A stretch of 64,000 nucleotides of DNA from Chrysopilus asiliformis (Eukaryota > Arthropoda > Insecta > Diptera > Rhagionidae). The notes below the pieces were generated by a model that was not told the origin of the DNA, ran no database searches, and worked only from the letters and a program-made list of their open reading frames with translations. The translations under genes were made by a program, and so were the position numbers. Positions 37,201 through 48,598 of the stretch are shown one piece after another; within the stretch, counting starts at the first letter, position 1, and each line of letters starts with the position of its first letter. The stretch covers positions 10,048,457-10,112,456 of the forward strand of contig OZ035960.1 in the NCBI GenBank assembly GCA_964034945.1. The letters are read 5' to 3'.

Positions 37201-40200
37201 GTTTCACAGATTTTTTCAAGCATAATATCTTGAAAGGATATTCTCAAAATCTATAAAATACTTCACATTTTTGGGGAGGAGGACATTCAGTAGTTTTACG
37301 GAAAAACTAAACTCCATAAAAAAGCAAGCGAAAAGGGCAACAAGGGAGAGGGGTCCTAAAATCCTAAAATTAGAGACTATAATATTCGAACAGCCCCTTC
37401 TTTCAAAAACTATTAATTTTAAAAACAGCACGGCAACGAGTTTTTTTTTTCATTAAATTAAACCCCATTTTTTGATTGACCTGCAGTATGGCAAAAATTG
37501 CCTTGCGTATAAAATAAGATGTGTTTATAAAATTGTAGGGTCAGGTAGGATAAAGTGGTCCACGTTTATATTATTGGCCATAAAATGGTCATTTTTGTCA
37601 AATCGCAAGCGCAGGACCTAAGCTAACTTTCTGCATTCACAGATTGCCAACTTTTTGACATTAAATTCAATTTTTAGGCATTTATCGAAAACTTCGATTT
37701 TTCGATTTTTTCAAAATGGTAGGGAGAGGTGGTCCACCCACAAAATTTTTCCAGAAATCGCATAAACATAAAATTAAAAATATAATCATGAAGTTTGATC
37801 GAAAATATGGTTTATTCGAAAGTAACAAATGAGCGTTTGGTCTGTTTTGGTGTTGGTTTCTTCGGTGTAATTCTTAAGTGTGTTTTTCCGGCGCCTTTTT
37901 CTGCTTCTCGAATTCAGCTCGATTTTCGGGAGAAGTTATAATTTTCGGCCACGATTTGAAACACTCAAAACAACTCATTAAAAAAATTTGAAATCACGAA
38001 ATATGACTTCACCCTACCAAACGTGGACCACTTCTCCCTACCGACGCTATTTTGCGCGGAATGACGCTGCTTCAACAATTGTGGAAAAAAGTGCAGAAAT
38101 TCGTTGGATTTACAAAGTTCATAATGTAAACAACATTTTAGATTAATTACCTTTTTGAGATTGATGAAGAATTCGTCAAAAAGATGTTGAATGTTAATAC
38201 TTGCGAAAACTTTCAACAATATTTTTTTTGGCACTGGTCTGTGAGAGTGAGTAAATATATGTTTTCGCACTTCAATGACTAATAAAAAACAAGTTGTCAT
38301 CAAGAGCAACCGATGAGAGTTGCATATTCTGTTCTAATGTCACTATTAATAACAAAAATGGTGGTGGACCACTTCTCCCTACGGACCACTTCACCCTACC
38401 CGACCCTACAGTTATTTTCATTAGTCCGTTAATTTACTTCTCGAGAACAAATCCATCCACTCTATCATACTCTTTTTTACTTTAAACGCAAATATACTCC
38501 TTTGTTTTTTTGGAAATAAAATATCCTCTTTTTGTTAAAAAAGAATTGGTAGGACTAACCATACTGAAGAGTTATATATTTTCAAAGTAACACAAAAGGT
38601 CGTAAAATGGTCATCGTGACCACAAATTCAAGAAATTGCTAAACATTTAAGTCGCGGTACCCACTTTACGACCTTTGTGTTACTTGGGTTTATTCTGTCG
38701 AATCCATTCAAAATTTACATCCAGAATGAGTCGATTTGGTTACCGCCATTTTAACCCTCCCCCTTCTCCCCTTGTACCACCCCTGCTCACAGACCACAAT
38801 TTTTATGCAATTTTTCAACCTCAACACAGTGCATGGCAAGTATTAATAGTGATAGACAGTCCAGGCTTCTTTTTCCCATTTTTTCCGTTTTTTTATTTAC
38901 CGAAACGCCTTTTTAGCGGATTTTTAACTTCTAAATCACATAATTTTTTAAAAATATATTTTTTTCAATTGAAATAAAACAATTAAGCTATTTTGACCAA
39001 TTTTTGAAAAATAATTTTCTATTTGCATGCTCCGATTTCGTTCAAAGCGTTGCTCATAAAGGGTAAAAGTAAATTTTTTATGCAAAAATTTTCTAATTTC
39101 GAAATATTTATAAAAGTATATGTTTATGTAGGTACCTAAAGAAATTAACAACTTACTTTTGCGCTGGAATTGTGTGCGGTCGAATGCATGATTTCTTCTA
39201 TCTAGAAAAGAATAAAATTTATTTTTCAATTTCACTTTTTGCAGGATTCATTGATTAGACAATATTAGATATTTTAATTGTCTAAAGTACAAAAAAAAAT
39301 TTATGGAGCATTTTAGATATTGAAATGTCGTTGTTATATAATTTTAGATATTTGCCCTACTTTTTGTGAAAATTTGTTTGTAGAATTAGAAAAAAAATGA
39401 AAATTTTAAAACTTTCATATCGCACGAATTGATTTTTTTTAGAGAAATACACAAGTTATACATTTTGCACGAAACAGACACAAAATCATGAAAAATTATA
39501 ATGATTAATTTCGAGAAACATATATTAGCTGTACGAAACTAAAGTAATATAACGTAGAGACAACAAAGTTAACAGTCTAGGACTCCATACAATAATATCC
39601 AGTGACAGAGAAAAATAAATTAATTACAGAATTCCGTCATTAATTAAATGTCGGTCGTTTTGTAGGGAAAATTATGAGCGGATTATTAATTGCCGGCTTT
39701 CATGTTCATAAAGCAAATATATCGATGTGTACATGAATATAATAAACAGCAATTATGATCACATATATATATGTGGAAAAGGGAGTGAAAGGGAGGGAAA
39801 GGGAGATACCATAACCGCAAATATACAGTGTATCTACTCGTATTTATCTATAGGATTTTATCTACAATATCTATACTAAATGGATAGAGTTTGTATATGA
39901 TCCACATGTAGAATTAAGTTACGTAGGTATGCTCGATATGGAGCATTGAGCATGGAGCATAATTATTTTTATCCTCTTTGTCAACGTGTTTGCCTCAAAC
40001 TTTGAACATATGAAATGACATTAGAGGGAAAGGATTTATGATATACTCATAGTTGGCTGATCCATATATGAATTCCCTACAGATTGAGTAACTTGTAAGG
40101 CTGATAGACGTGATTAGTAAAGTTGTTAATTAGGTATAGCAAGTTTCGTAATTTTCTCTGTGTCTGTCTGTCTGTTAGTTATGAAATCTTTTGATATCAT

Positions 40201-43200
40201 TTTATTAGAATTTTTTTTTGTTATTTTTGTTAGCATAAGATTTATGATGACGACAACAAGCGTAGTAAACTTACTTTTGTTGAAAATGCTCGATCACAGA
40301 AGTTGCATCGATATGGACGATCTTTGGTATGGCTACGAAAATGAATTTCCAAGGCTGAATTACACGCGAAGGTTTTGTAGCAAATGTTACATGTTGCGGT
40401 GTTTCGAGATCCTGTGAAAAAATTTACAAAAAAAGGTTAAATAGGATGAAAAATTAATTTTCTTGTTGATAATTCTTAAAGATTTTTAGTCACATTCAAA
40501 GAAAATTTTTTTTTCTAAGTTTGAGTAAGAGAACAACGCACTTGGTGTCTTGGCGGTCTTATTGATTTTATTGACAGAGGCATACAAATTTAGATGTTTT
40601 ATTTGCTGCAATAGGTTTACATTTGCATAACTTAATAGATGAAAAATTACAAGTAAATAAAGGGTCTTTCAACCAGGACATAACAATTTTGTATATTAAT
40701 AAAAACCCACCCTAAGACTTTTTTTATGATCTGGCAATGCTAAAACGTCAGTCAAGGTTTACATTTTTTATACCCGTATGGTGAAACCAAAGGGTATACT
40801 AACTTTGCCTTACCGCTTGTAACGCCAAGATCCCGTCATCATACACAAAAATGAATTACACCAGTGTGTTTAGAATGATAAAAATAATTAATTTCTGCAT
40901 GTCCGTCCGTCCGTCTGTCTGTCCGTCCGTCTGTCTGTGGCGCGGATTGCGGGCGCACGGATTGAGCTACAGACTTGAAATTTTGCACAGATCCGTTTTT
41001 CGTAAAATGCGAGGCTAAGATCGTTCATGGGCAAAAATGGATACGAACGAAAACGTTTTTTGCGAATATCTCAAAAACGGTGCATCTTATCAAAAAAGTG
41101 CAAGAACAAAAGTTATTTAGGATATGATTCTACATAAAACTTCCATACATCAAAATCCGATTGGAATAAATTTTAAAAATTCTTATTGGAAAGTTTGACT
41201 TCAAAGTGAAATTTTGGTACAACTGTTCGAATTTTGATACGAATATCACCATACGGGTCTCCAATGATTGCCAGATTGGCGATTATAGCTTTTGTTATGT
41301 TGTGTTTTTAAGGTTTTTTTAGGTTTACATGCCACACAGCTGGTCAAACAATTGATCTATTGAAGGAGAAGTTCGGTAATCGTGTAATCTCGAGAAATGG
41401 TCCGGTCGAATGGCCACCTGGCTTAGGCGATTTAACGCCGTTGGATTTCTTTTTATGAGGTTATAATAAGTCGTTGGTTTATGCCAACAAGCCAACAACG
41501 TTAGAGGAGATCAGGAACAATATTCAACGCGAAATTGCCAACGTTCCGGCCGATATGTGTGGAAGAGTGGTGGAAAATTGGCTCCAAAGAATCAATCTGC
41601 AAACGTGCTCGTCGTGGCCATATGAACGACATCGAATTTCATACTTAAATCTAACATGTCCACTACACCTGGAATAAATTTCAGCCCGATATCTCAATTA
41701 TTCTGTGTTTTTTTTTAAGTATAAAATTGTTGAAAGACCCGATTATATATTTTTTCATTAAAAATTTGTTTATGAAAAAAAAATTTCATAAATTCAAATA
41801 CGATTTATCATAGAATTTGTGCAAGAATAAATATGATTCCTAAGAGCACTTCCTAAATCCAGCGAACATTTCAGAAAATTGGTGAAAAGAATTGCCTTTG
41901 TGATATAATTCGCACAACAAAAAATATTTCATGGTTAGTACACAGAGCTTCTATAGAACAGAGGTTAAAATCACACTGAGCGACAAAAATATGGCGTGAA
42001 ATATGGGATTTTATCATTAGCTCGAAAGTTTTACGAAAGCTTTTTTCTGCTTGTGCTAATGATAAAGTCCCATATTTCACGCCATATTTTTTGACGCTCA
42101 GTGTCAATTTTAACCTCTGTTCTATAGAAGCTCTGTGTTAGTATAGAATGGATGCTAGAAGTAATGGAAGTTTCAGGGCTTGGAGCATGTGGCTGGACGC
42201 AAAATCAAATGGAAGAGTATCCTGTGTGAATCAGAAAAATGTAAGTGAATTTAAAAATAGTAAAGAAGAGGAAAGTGGCACAAAAATTAAAATCATTCGA
42301 GAATGAAAAAAAAAGTATGAACAACACGTCGTATGATCAAAATTAGCATCCACCATTAACAAAAGCAAAATCACAACTAGGGTTTACATAGGGTGAGACC
42401 ATACTCATTGTAATGGCCTGTATAGTCCCGGATTATAATACTTTATTATGCTACGTATAAGAAAGTAAAAAGTTTGATGTTTTATGTGAACTAATATTTT
42501 ATTTGTCGCGTTATAGTGTAAATTGGATGGTGACATAGATTTTGAATAAGAAAATCATGTGCTGTTCATTTTTTTTTAGATTCCTAAACAATGTTTTGAT
42601 GAAGTTTCGCATCTTATAATGAACTATTAATATATATTCTACAATAAAAAAATTTATAAGTAATTTAATTTTAAATTTTAAACACATGTGAAATGTTAAT
42701 CCCACTTTTATTTATTGTTGATCTATGCAATAGAAAATATTTATTTTCCCATGATATAACAATGAAAAATATTTTTATAAGAATTTCAAATAAATACTTA
42801 ATAGCATAGTTAAATAAAATGTGTTAGTAACACCACTTATGCTTTTGTTCGTTTTGTCATTTCGCACGTATATCCATTATCTTAGCCACAAAACAAAAAT
42901 TCCTGTCAAGATTTAAATATTTTGTATACTTTATGACGATAAGTTATTTTAGTGATGTCGCCAGAAAATATTTCGCTAAAAAAAACGTCTATAAAATAGA
43001 TATTAATATAAAATAGAAAATATATATAATTTGGTAGCAAGTTGACAAAAGAGTTGTGACATTACGGAAATTTCTTATTTGTTATCGAATTTAAAAATAC
43101 GAAAAATAAATCACAAAATATTCGTTGTTCATCAAGACTGTGTGATTGTTATTGAAAACAACACAGAAATCATAAGGAACGAAACGATCGACATTGACAG

Positions 43201-46200
43201 ATAATTCGTTTTGGTGAAAATTTATTTTCGATACGAATTTATTTATACATAAAGGTCTGCGTTTTTTTTCATGTTTATTTGCTAGCGCATAAATGGCGTT
43301 GAATGGGAAGATCAATCGTAGTCGCATGAACATAAATACGTTGAAATTGCAAAAAAGAATTGATCATCAATTTGACTAAAAGAGAAACTTATAATATAAA
43401 AAGAATTCAAGCGAAATTCAATCAAAATCGAAAAATTCAATTCAACAAAGAATAAATTGCTAAATAACACTATGGCGGCCGGGATTAGATGATCATTATT
43501 TGTACAATTTTCACCATATTACATATATCTATGTATCGAATACATACGAATTGTGAAAAATGCACAGTAAACTGAAATAGATTTTGTGATTATACAAAAT
43601 GAATACGATCGGTCATCACGGCTAACATTTTAATGTCAATTTATATATTTGTGCAGTATTGCTGCATTTATAAATTGAAAAATAAAATTTGAAAATAGTC
43701 GCTTGATGCGAAATTGAATGATATATTGCATTTATAGTTTGACACCATTGCCGTTTTACTTTGCATTTAGCAAGTGATTGACGGAGTAATGAATTTTCAA
43801 GAAAATATACATAATTTATGTATGACTCATTTGATATATATTAGTTTTTTTTGCGTTTTATAAAGTACAATCATAACAAAGGGTGATTTAGTAAGGATGC
43901 CCACGTGTAAGAATTTAAAAAAAAGCGCAAATCATTTAAAAATATTCGGTAGGGGAGAGTGAGGAATAATAAATTGCTGAGGTTAAGAATCTTCTTTTGC
44001 GAATGTATTGAATAGAGCAACTTTTTCAAGAATTTTTTTTTGTGAAGCTCAAAAAGATGACAAGATTCAAGGCCCCATTTACATTTGAATTTTTATTCTG
44101 CGAATTTAATTCTGTGACTCTTAATTCAAGTCTTAGAGCCAAATTCCAGAAGTTTATTCCTGAAACAGTCTAGCGAATAAATCACCAAAATGAAATTCAC
44201 ACGCGTTTACATAAGAAATCGAATTATTGGAATAAATTCCAAGAATAAAATTCCTGAATTTTTGAATAAAATTCAAGTTCGTTCACACTTTCAAAAGTAA
44301 CATTGGAACTTACGAAAAAAATTATGTTGCCACAAGTTGACAGCCGGCAAAAAAAACCAAATTTAATAAATTCAAAAGTGAAATCTTGATCTACTTTTTG
44401 AATTTTTTCGGAAATACTTGTACAAAAAGCAATTCATTTATAACAAATTTTGACAGCTTGACGATTCCGCAATTTTATTCTGGAATATTAGAATTTTTTG
44501 TCGATTCTCGTGAACTTTATTTAAATGCAACTTGAATTTTTCCATACAAAATTCCCAGAATAAATTCAAATTTTGTGCTGAGTAAATCAAATTCCCGACA
44601 TAAGTTCTGATTAAAATTCGTGGAAAAATTCAAGAAAAAATCGCATGTGTAAACGGTCCCTAATCTCTTTAAACTTCTTTCTTACATTGTTTAGTGTTTA
44701 GTCAAATTTACTTACCACCAATTGAAGTTAGAGGTGTGCTCGGCGGAACTGACTGCGCCAATGCAATCAATGATGTTGGAACCATTGTGCCAGGGAGGTT
44801 TACAGACGTTGGTGGTAAATGTTGGTAACTAGAATTCACGTTCGAACCTTTTTTCTCAACAATTTTATGCTCACTATTGGGATTTGATTTTGGCGTCAAA
44901 TCGAGTGCACTACAAGAGGACTCCGAGGACTCTGACAAACTTTTAACACTTTTCGACTGTTCAAAGTTTGTTCCAAACATTTGATGGCTTTCCGACTTTT
45001 TTGAAATATTACGCGCTTCTTTTTTATCACTTTTATTACAATTAATAGTTTCTGTGGATTCTTTGGGTTCACTTAAAACGGTTGACGTATGTTCAGAGAA
45101 CATATCGTCATCAGAATCATTTTCCTCGTCATTACCATCCAGAAATTCATCATAATCGCATTGTGAGGATTCCGAAGCTATTCCAGAAAATCCCGAAAGG
45201 GATAAATCCAGGTTATTATTTGTAGATCCACTTCTAGCTGGTGAAGACATTTCATCACGAACTTCCATGGCGTTAATTTGTTCGGAAGTCATATTCATAT
45301 CTTCGCCACTATGGGTCCGAATGTGTTCCTGCAGGACAATAGCGTTGGAGTATTTATTGTGACAAACTGGACAACGGAATTGGCTTCGAATCGGTGGCTT
45401 GATTTTGTGGATACTCATGTGTGCTTTTAAATTCCCTTTCGTGGCGAAAGCTCGACTGCATATTCGACACCTGAAAGGACGTTCACCGGTGTGAGTTCGA
45501 TAGTGCATTTGTAGGGCGCTGCGACAGGACAAAATCCGTTGGCAAAAAATGCATTGATTGGGATCTGAAAGCTTATTTTCAATGTTATCCACCAATTGTT
45601 GTAATTTAGATGTTTCTGAAGTTTTCGTTATTTCGATTAGATTTTCCCAGGAATTGTCATGATTTTCATAGTGTGGGTGATTCGCAAAGGTTTCCATTTC
45701 CTTAGCAGACTCGGAAATACTAGAATTTCGACTTATTGAAGATCGTACAGATTGTTTTGATAAATTTTCCGGTTGCTCCTGATCACTTTCCCTGCTACTA
45801 TCGATTGATTGATCTTCGTAAGAATTTGTGTGATTCACATTTGCCGGACTAATATATTGCACTTGTTTGCTTCTCTCACAGGTTTCTTTACTCTTTTGAT
45901 CAATATTTCTATTTTCTACTATATTTTCACTTTCAATTGGAGTTTTTGGAGGCGGAGATGCGATTCTAAACGTTGTAACTCTCAAGTCGGCTGGCTCTTC
46001 TTGTGATTCATGGAACTCCTGTCTATCATTTGGAACCTTTTCCAAATGAACATCAGGAGGAGATCGAACGAAATCTTCCGGTGGTCGCATCATTGGTAAA
46101 TGGGGACCCGGTAGAATATGTGGAAATGGCAAACCATTGCCATTTGAAGGATAATTCGGGGGTGGTCTAATACTCGGATGATGGGGTAAAAGCGGAGCAT

Positions 46201-47550
46201 GGTATTGGTCGTAATGTTCCGGCAGTGGCGCTTGTCCCATGGGTATATTTGGGAACCTCTGAGTGTGCCTTTGATAGTGAACTTTGAGGTTGCCTTTCGT
46301 GGTGAATCTACTCCCGCAAACATTACACTGAAAGGGTCTTTCGCCAGTGTGCGATCGGATGTGAATTTGAAGAGCCGAATCAGATCCGAACACTTTACCA
46401 CAATACCGGCATCTGTGTTTGAAAAACGGCTCACCTCGTCCTTTGCCATCCTGTGACGCTCTATCTCTGCGAAATGCTAACTCATCGGCCATATTTCCCG
46501 CAAGGATTCCTTGGGAGGCTGAGTCAAGAACCTCTTGTGCCCGCTTCTGCAACATTTCAAGGGAATTTGGGCCATTTGGCGGAGGCGATGGGTCATGATG
46601 GGTTATTATACTGGATGCTAGTGAGGAGCTAATTTGGCAGTAGGGTGTCTGCAGTGGGATATCTTTAGGATCCTTTATCGATTTCAATTTTTCTTCACTG
46701 GCAGGTTTTTCGTGTGTATCCTCTGGAAGTTTGTTTCCCGAATTCGTCTTTGGTTCGTCGATTTTTTCTTCAGTCTTAAGAATTTCTTGGGGCTCAGTTA
46801 ACTTAATTTTATCCTCTAGAAGCGGAACGGGTACTTCAGGATGAGGTTTTGCTTCCGGAGATTTCGGAAGTACTTCAAGATCTTCCTTTTCTTCTTTTTT
46901 ATCTTCAGATAATTCCTCTTCAGCTTCTACTTCTTCTATTTCTTCTTTTTTCTCATCACACTCATGATTGACAGAGAGTTGCGATTGAAGCTGATGGATC
47001 AATTGTATCTGGAATAGTTGTTGATGTTGAATATTAAATAGAGTCGATTGCAGCGCCGCAAGTTCCTTAATTGCATCTTCGTTATCATAGTTATTGGCCA
47101 ATGCTGTTGCTGCAAATTGTGCAACAGCGACTTTGGTGTTTTGCAGCGCTTCCAAAGTAACATGACTCGGAGGGGGCAGGGGGGCCATGGTTGAAGATAA
47201 ATCTAGTGGGATATCTTCGGATTCTTCGTCCTCATCTTCATCCATCTCCTGGTCAGCAAAACTTTCTTCAATCTCATCATTGTTGTTATTCTTATCGGCC
47301 CCTTCGTCGTGGATTTTCTTCGACATTACATTGACTAACTCCTTGTTATCGGAGATTTCGGAGCTTGTGAAATTATTGCAATCGTCATCTCCATCACTTG
47401 TTTCTATAATCGGTTTATTTGGGCACATTTTAAAATGGAGTCCTAGATTGAACCGATTTTCAAAAATTTCCTCACAAAATGCGCACGTAAAATGTGTGTT
47501 TTGATAGTTTGGGGACTTTGGAGTCTCCTCATTTCCAGAAGATCCATCAT
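33802..47550 (-). CDS. salm: spalt (SALL family) zinc-finger transcription factor, six coding exons, 5' exon missing
   Basis: Nuclear C2H2 zinc-finger transcription factor of the Spalt/SALL family. In insects these proteins control homeotic, wing, tracheal and sensory-organ patterning, usually as repressors. Seen here: exons 47550-44716, 40411-40275, 35149-34885, 34807-34518, 34444-34265 and 34203-33802. Each intron has GT and AG ends, and the phases agree at every junction (1, 0, 1, 0, 0). The joined coding length is 4109 nt including the stop, about 1,369 residues plus a split first codon. Domains in order are a C2HC finger, a glutamine-rich segment, a C2H2 pair, a pair plus single finger, a pair and a final pair. 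This is the complete SALL set, with family hallmarks such as [18 protein letters not shown] and TKGNLK linkers. The short conserved N-terminal exon (typically MSRRKQ in the family) was searched for by eye from 47.6 to 64 kb without success. Family assignment is very secure; major versus related paralogue cannot be settled. Confidence 0.95.
34265..34444 (-). CDS. salm: spalt exon completing the last zinc finger
   Basis: This 60-codon exon starts after AATTACAG (34445-34446) with [20 protein letters not shown]. That completes the last C2H2 finger and contains the family-diagnostic SRRGRRMS motif. The following sequence is proline- and phenylalanine-rich ([19 protein letters not shown]). The donor GTGAGT begins at 34264. 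The introns before and after it are 73 and 61 bp, close to the lower limit for insect introns. All three short introns sit at the 3' end of the gene. Confidence 0.93.
34518..34807 (-). CDS. salm: spalt exon with last zinc-finger pair, first part
   Basis: The acceptor ATCGCAG ends at 34808 and has a weak polypyrimidine tract. The two leading bases complete a proline codon begun by the previous exon, giving [14 protein letters not shown] Ser/Asn/Pro-rich linker leads to the C-terminal SALL finger pair: [31 protein letters not shown], then [11 protein letters not shown]. The exon stops on a codon boundary at a GTAATT donor (34517), in the middle of the second finger. The intron on its 5' side is only 77 bp. 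Confidence 0.93.
34885..35149 (-). CDS. salm: spalt exon completing zinc-finger cluster four
   Basis: The acceptor TTATTTTCAG lies at 35150-35151 and the donor GTAAGT begins at 34884. The exon starts in phase 0 with [14 protein letters not shown], which completes the finger begun in the previous exon. A serine- and proline-rich linker follows ([19 protein letters not shown]). It ends in phase 1 after QPFFRLHL. The reading frame stays open past the donor for about 15 codons, so an ORF caller places its end too far downstream. Confidence 0.92.
35290..35740. repeat. degenerate INE-1-like/Helentron-associated repeat in a spalt intron
   Basis: Contains 'atgtccgtctgtctgtccgtt', 'attgagctagaaacttgaaattttgtgcag' and 'catacatcaaaatccaatcgga', in the same order as the better-preserved elements at 40769, 57992 and 60581. 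Neither end is intact. Confidence 0.55.
35741..37536. other. spalt intron DNA, no feature seen
   Basis: AT-rich, no coding sequence recognised. Confidence 0.5.
37537..38406. mobile_element. TA-flanked DNA transposon with GGTCCAC motifs, in spalt intron
   Basis: Ends GGGTCAGGTAGGATAAAGTG and CACTTCACCCTACCCGACCC are inverted with three mismatches, flanked by TA (37535-37536, 38407-38408). 'GTGGACCACTTCTCCCTAC' or its inverse recurs inside (about 37725, 38021-38045, 38361-38382), next to each end. The ends resemble those of the pogo-like element at 9095-10677 in carrying GGTCCAC/GGACCAC. No transposase recognised in the 870-bp interior. Confidence 0.75.
38584..38688. mobile_element. short fold-back MITE, CCAAGTA ends (copy 2)
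   Basis: Arms AACACAAAAGGTCGTAAAATGG on the left and the inverted counterpart ending CTTTGTGTTACTTGGG on the right. It lies inside the 5.1-kb spalt intron and is more diverged than copy 1. Confidence 0.7.
38689..40274. other. spalt intron DNA
   Basis: No gene. A purine-rich GGGAGTGAAAGGGAGGGAAA tract lies at about 39778-39808. Confidence 0.5.
40275..40411 (-). CDS. salm: spalt exon with first part of the fourth zinc-finger cluster
   Basis: A 137-bp exon, easily missed because its frame is closed on both sides. It lies between TTTTTCACAG (acceptor, 40412-40413) and GTAAGT (donor, 40274-40269). Reading on from the previous exon in phase 1 gives [20 protein letters not shown], then [16 protein letters not shown] and DRAFSTK. 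This is the conserved SALL pair preceding GNLKQH, and closely resembles fly Spalt [20 protein letters not shown]. The exon ends on a codon boundary, so the second finger of the pair is split between this exon and the next, 5.1 kb away. Confidence 0.93.
40769..41301 (+). mobile_element. INE-1/DINE-1-like (Helentron-associated) element, copy 1
   Basis: Starts TATACCCGTATGGTGAAACC then AAAGGGTATACTA, followed by a GTCC/GTCT microsatellite. A subterminal inverted repeat follows (ACCCGTATGGTGA at the left, TCACCATACGGGT at the right), then a terminal hairpin (ATGATTGCCA..TGGCGATTAT). This is the DINE-1 plan of subterminal repeats, a microsatellite core and a 3' hairpin. The opening closely parallels Drosophila INE-1 (TATACCCG...AAAGGGTATACTAGATT). 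Confidence 0.8.
41336..41677 (+). pseudogene. mariner-like transposase C-terminal fragment
   Basis: Reads [20 protein letters not shown] then [20 protein letters not shown], a TGA in place of the usual Trp codon of FLWGY, and [20 protein letters not shown]. The WPP...DLTPLDFFL(W)GY motif is diagnostic. The premature stop and the loss of the N-terminal half make it nonfunctional. Confidence 0.87.
41941..42137. mobile_element. fold-back MITE in spalt intron
   Basis: A long inverted repeat: CACAGAGCTTCTATAGAACA on the left, its complement on the right, with arms of roughly 85 bp and an AAAGCTTTTTTC-containing centre. Flanked by direct TTAGTA on both sides (41935-41940, 42138-42143). Confidence 0.85.
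42144..44072. other. spalt intron DNA, very AT-rich
   Basis: No supported feature. Confidence 0.5.
44073..44662. mobile_element. MITE family M (GTTTACA / AATAAATTC-rich), copy in spalt intron
   Basis: Ends in 'cccatttacatttgaattt' and 'cgcatgtgtaaacggtccc'. The interior is dominated by alternating GAATTT/AAATTC and GAATAAA motifs. The right end inverted (ACACATGCGATTTTT..CCACGAATTTTA) matches the left part of 53516-53758. Confidence 0.6.
44716..47550 (-). CDS. salm: spalt large internal exon (C2HC finger, Q-rich domain, five C2H2 fingers)
   Basis: This 945-codon exon follows a CTTTTTACAG acceptor at 47551-47552 and ends before a GTAAG donor at 44715; the open frame runs past both edges. In order: a C2HC finger (Cys, Cys, His, Cys at about residues 23-43, bases 47485-47423); a very acidic Ser/Glu/Asp stretch; a glutamine-rich segment beginning [13 protein letters not shown] (about 47160-46970), matching the SALL oligomerisation domain; the conserved block [11 protein letters not shown] followed by [15 protein letters not shown]; a C2H2 pair (about 46410-46255); the block [16 protein letters not shown]; and a pair plus single finger (45553-45311). 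The Ser-rich tail includes ALDLTPK and PENLSKQS. The exon begins by completing a codon (phase 1), so an upstream coding exon is required. Confidence 0.95.
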
Positions 47551-48598
47551 CTGTAAAAAGAAAAAAGAAAATATATTTTTTATTAAAATAATATTTTAAA
47601 ACATACACAAAGACTTTTGCTAATGATTAAAACATATTAATGACGTATGCATCGCTGTAAGAGAATCCTGTAAAATAATTTAAGAATTTTTGCGTAATCT
47701 GTCGTTGACTTTGTTTGACTTGAAATTAACAAGCTCTCCGGAAAGAATAAATTATCAAAAGCTGTCAGCCGCATATGCAAAAGACCAGGTTGCTGAAAAC
47801 TCCTTCTTGTATTATTTCAACCTGACAAAAAGTCGCATTAACTTATACTGGACGGATCCCGATCACGCCATTCATTGTGAGCAGTTTATGCATAAAAGCA
47901 GTAATTTTAATATGAATCCTCTCGTTTATGCTGTAGGTACGTTCGTTAATTCACAATATCTACCTTACTGTACCTAACATACATATATAGAGGTCAGTTA
48001 CTACCTTTTATAGTGTGTAAGCAAGAATATATACAGTGCCCCAGTAATTTAATGTTTTTCATTTTCTGATTTTTCTGTCTTATGAATTTTTCCTTTTTGT
48101 TCATATGGATTCGTGTATGTTATGTTGGCGATATATATATATTTTTTTTATCAATTTTTGTTTTCGTTTAATTTTATCGAAATATTTGATCTTGAGTGAA
48201 TTCGCCACCAAGAAGCATTTCAATAACTCAAAGTGGAAGTCATGTATGAAACAAAAAGAAACAACAGCGAACGCAGTAAAATGGACACGACAAACGTAAC
48301 TAAGAGACAAAATTGCGAAATTGTAGCAGATATTTGTGAAGGGGATTCTTAATTTTCGGACCCCAGAACTTTGGAGTATCCCATTTTGAATACTGGAGCA
48401 TATACACATTAAAATGTACTATTTTTTAACTAATATGGTTAAAAAATACCCTCAGGTAAGAGCTAGATTTTAGAAATTGTATTTATACAATGGATTGCAA
48501 CGATAAAACCTTACAAATGTTGAAATTCATCCATGGTTCGCAATCCATATTAAAGTGTATATTAAAGAGTCTTAAGGTTATTAAACATAAAACTTTAA
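47551..48598. other. putative spalt intron 1, proximal part
   Basis: No further coding exon in frame was recognised. Bases 47690-47977 hold a 95-codon plus-strand frame without recognisable domains. Confidence 0.45.

Larger units (their letters stand above)
40662..41740 (+). mobile_element. mariner-like element interrupted by an INE-1-like insertion, in spalt intron
   Basis: Inverted ends GGGTCTTTCAAC (40662) and GTTGAAAGACCC (ends 41740). The interior holds a transposase fragment (41336-41677) and is split by another element at 40769-41301. The TA duplication is not obvious at the assigned edges. Confidence 0.75.

Noticed and set aside
46090..46449. ORFs overlapping the large spalt exon on both strands (45809-46006, 46199-46456, 47187-47504)
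   Set aside because: Shadow frames of the spalt coding exon.
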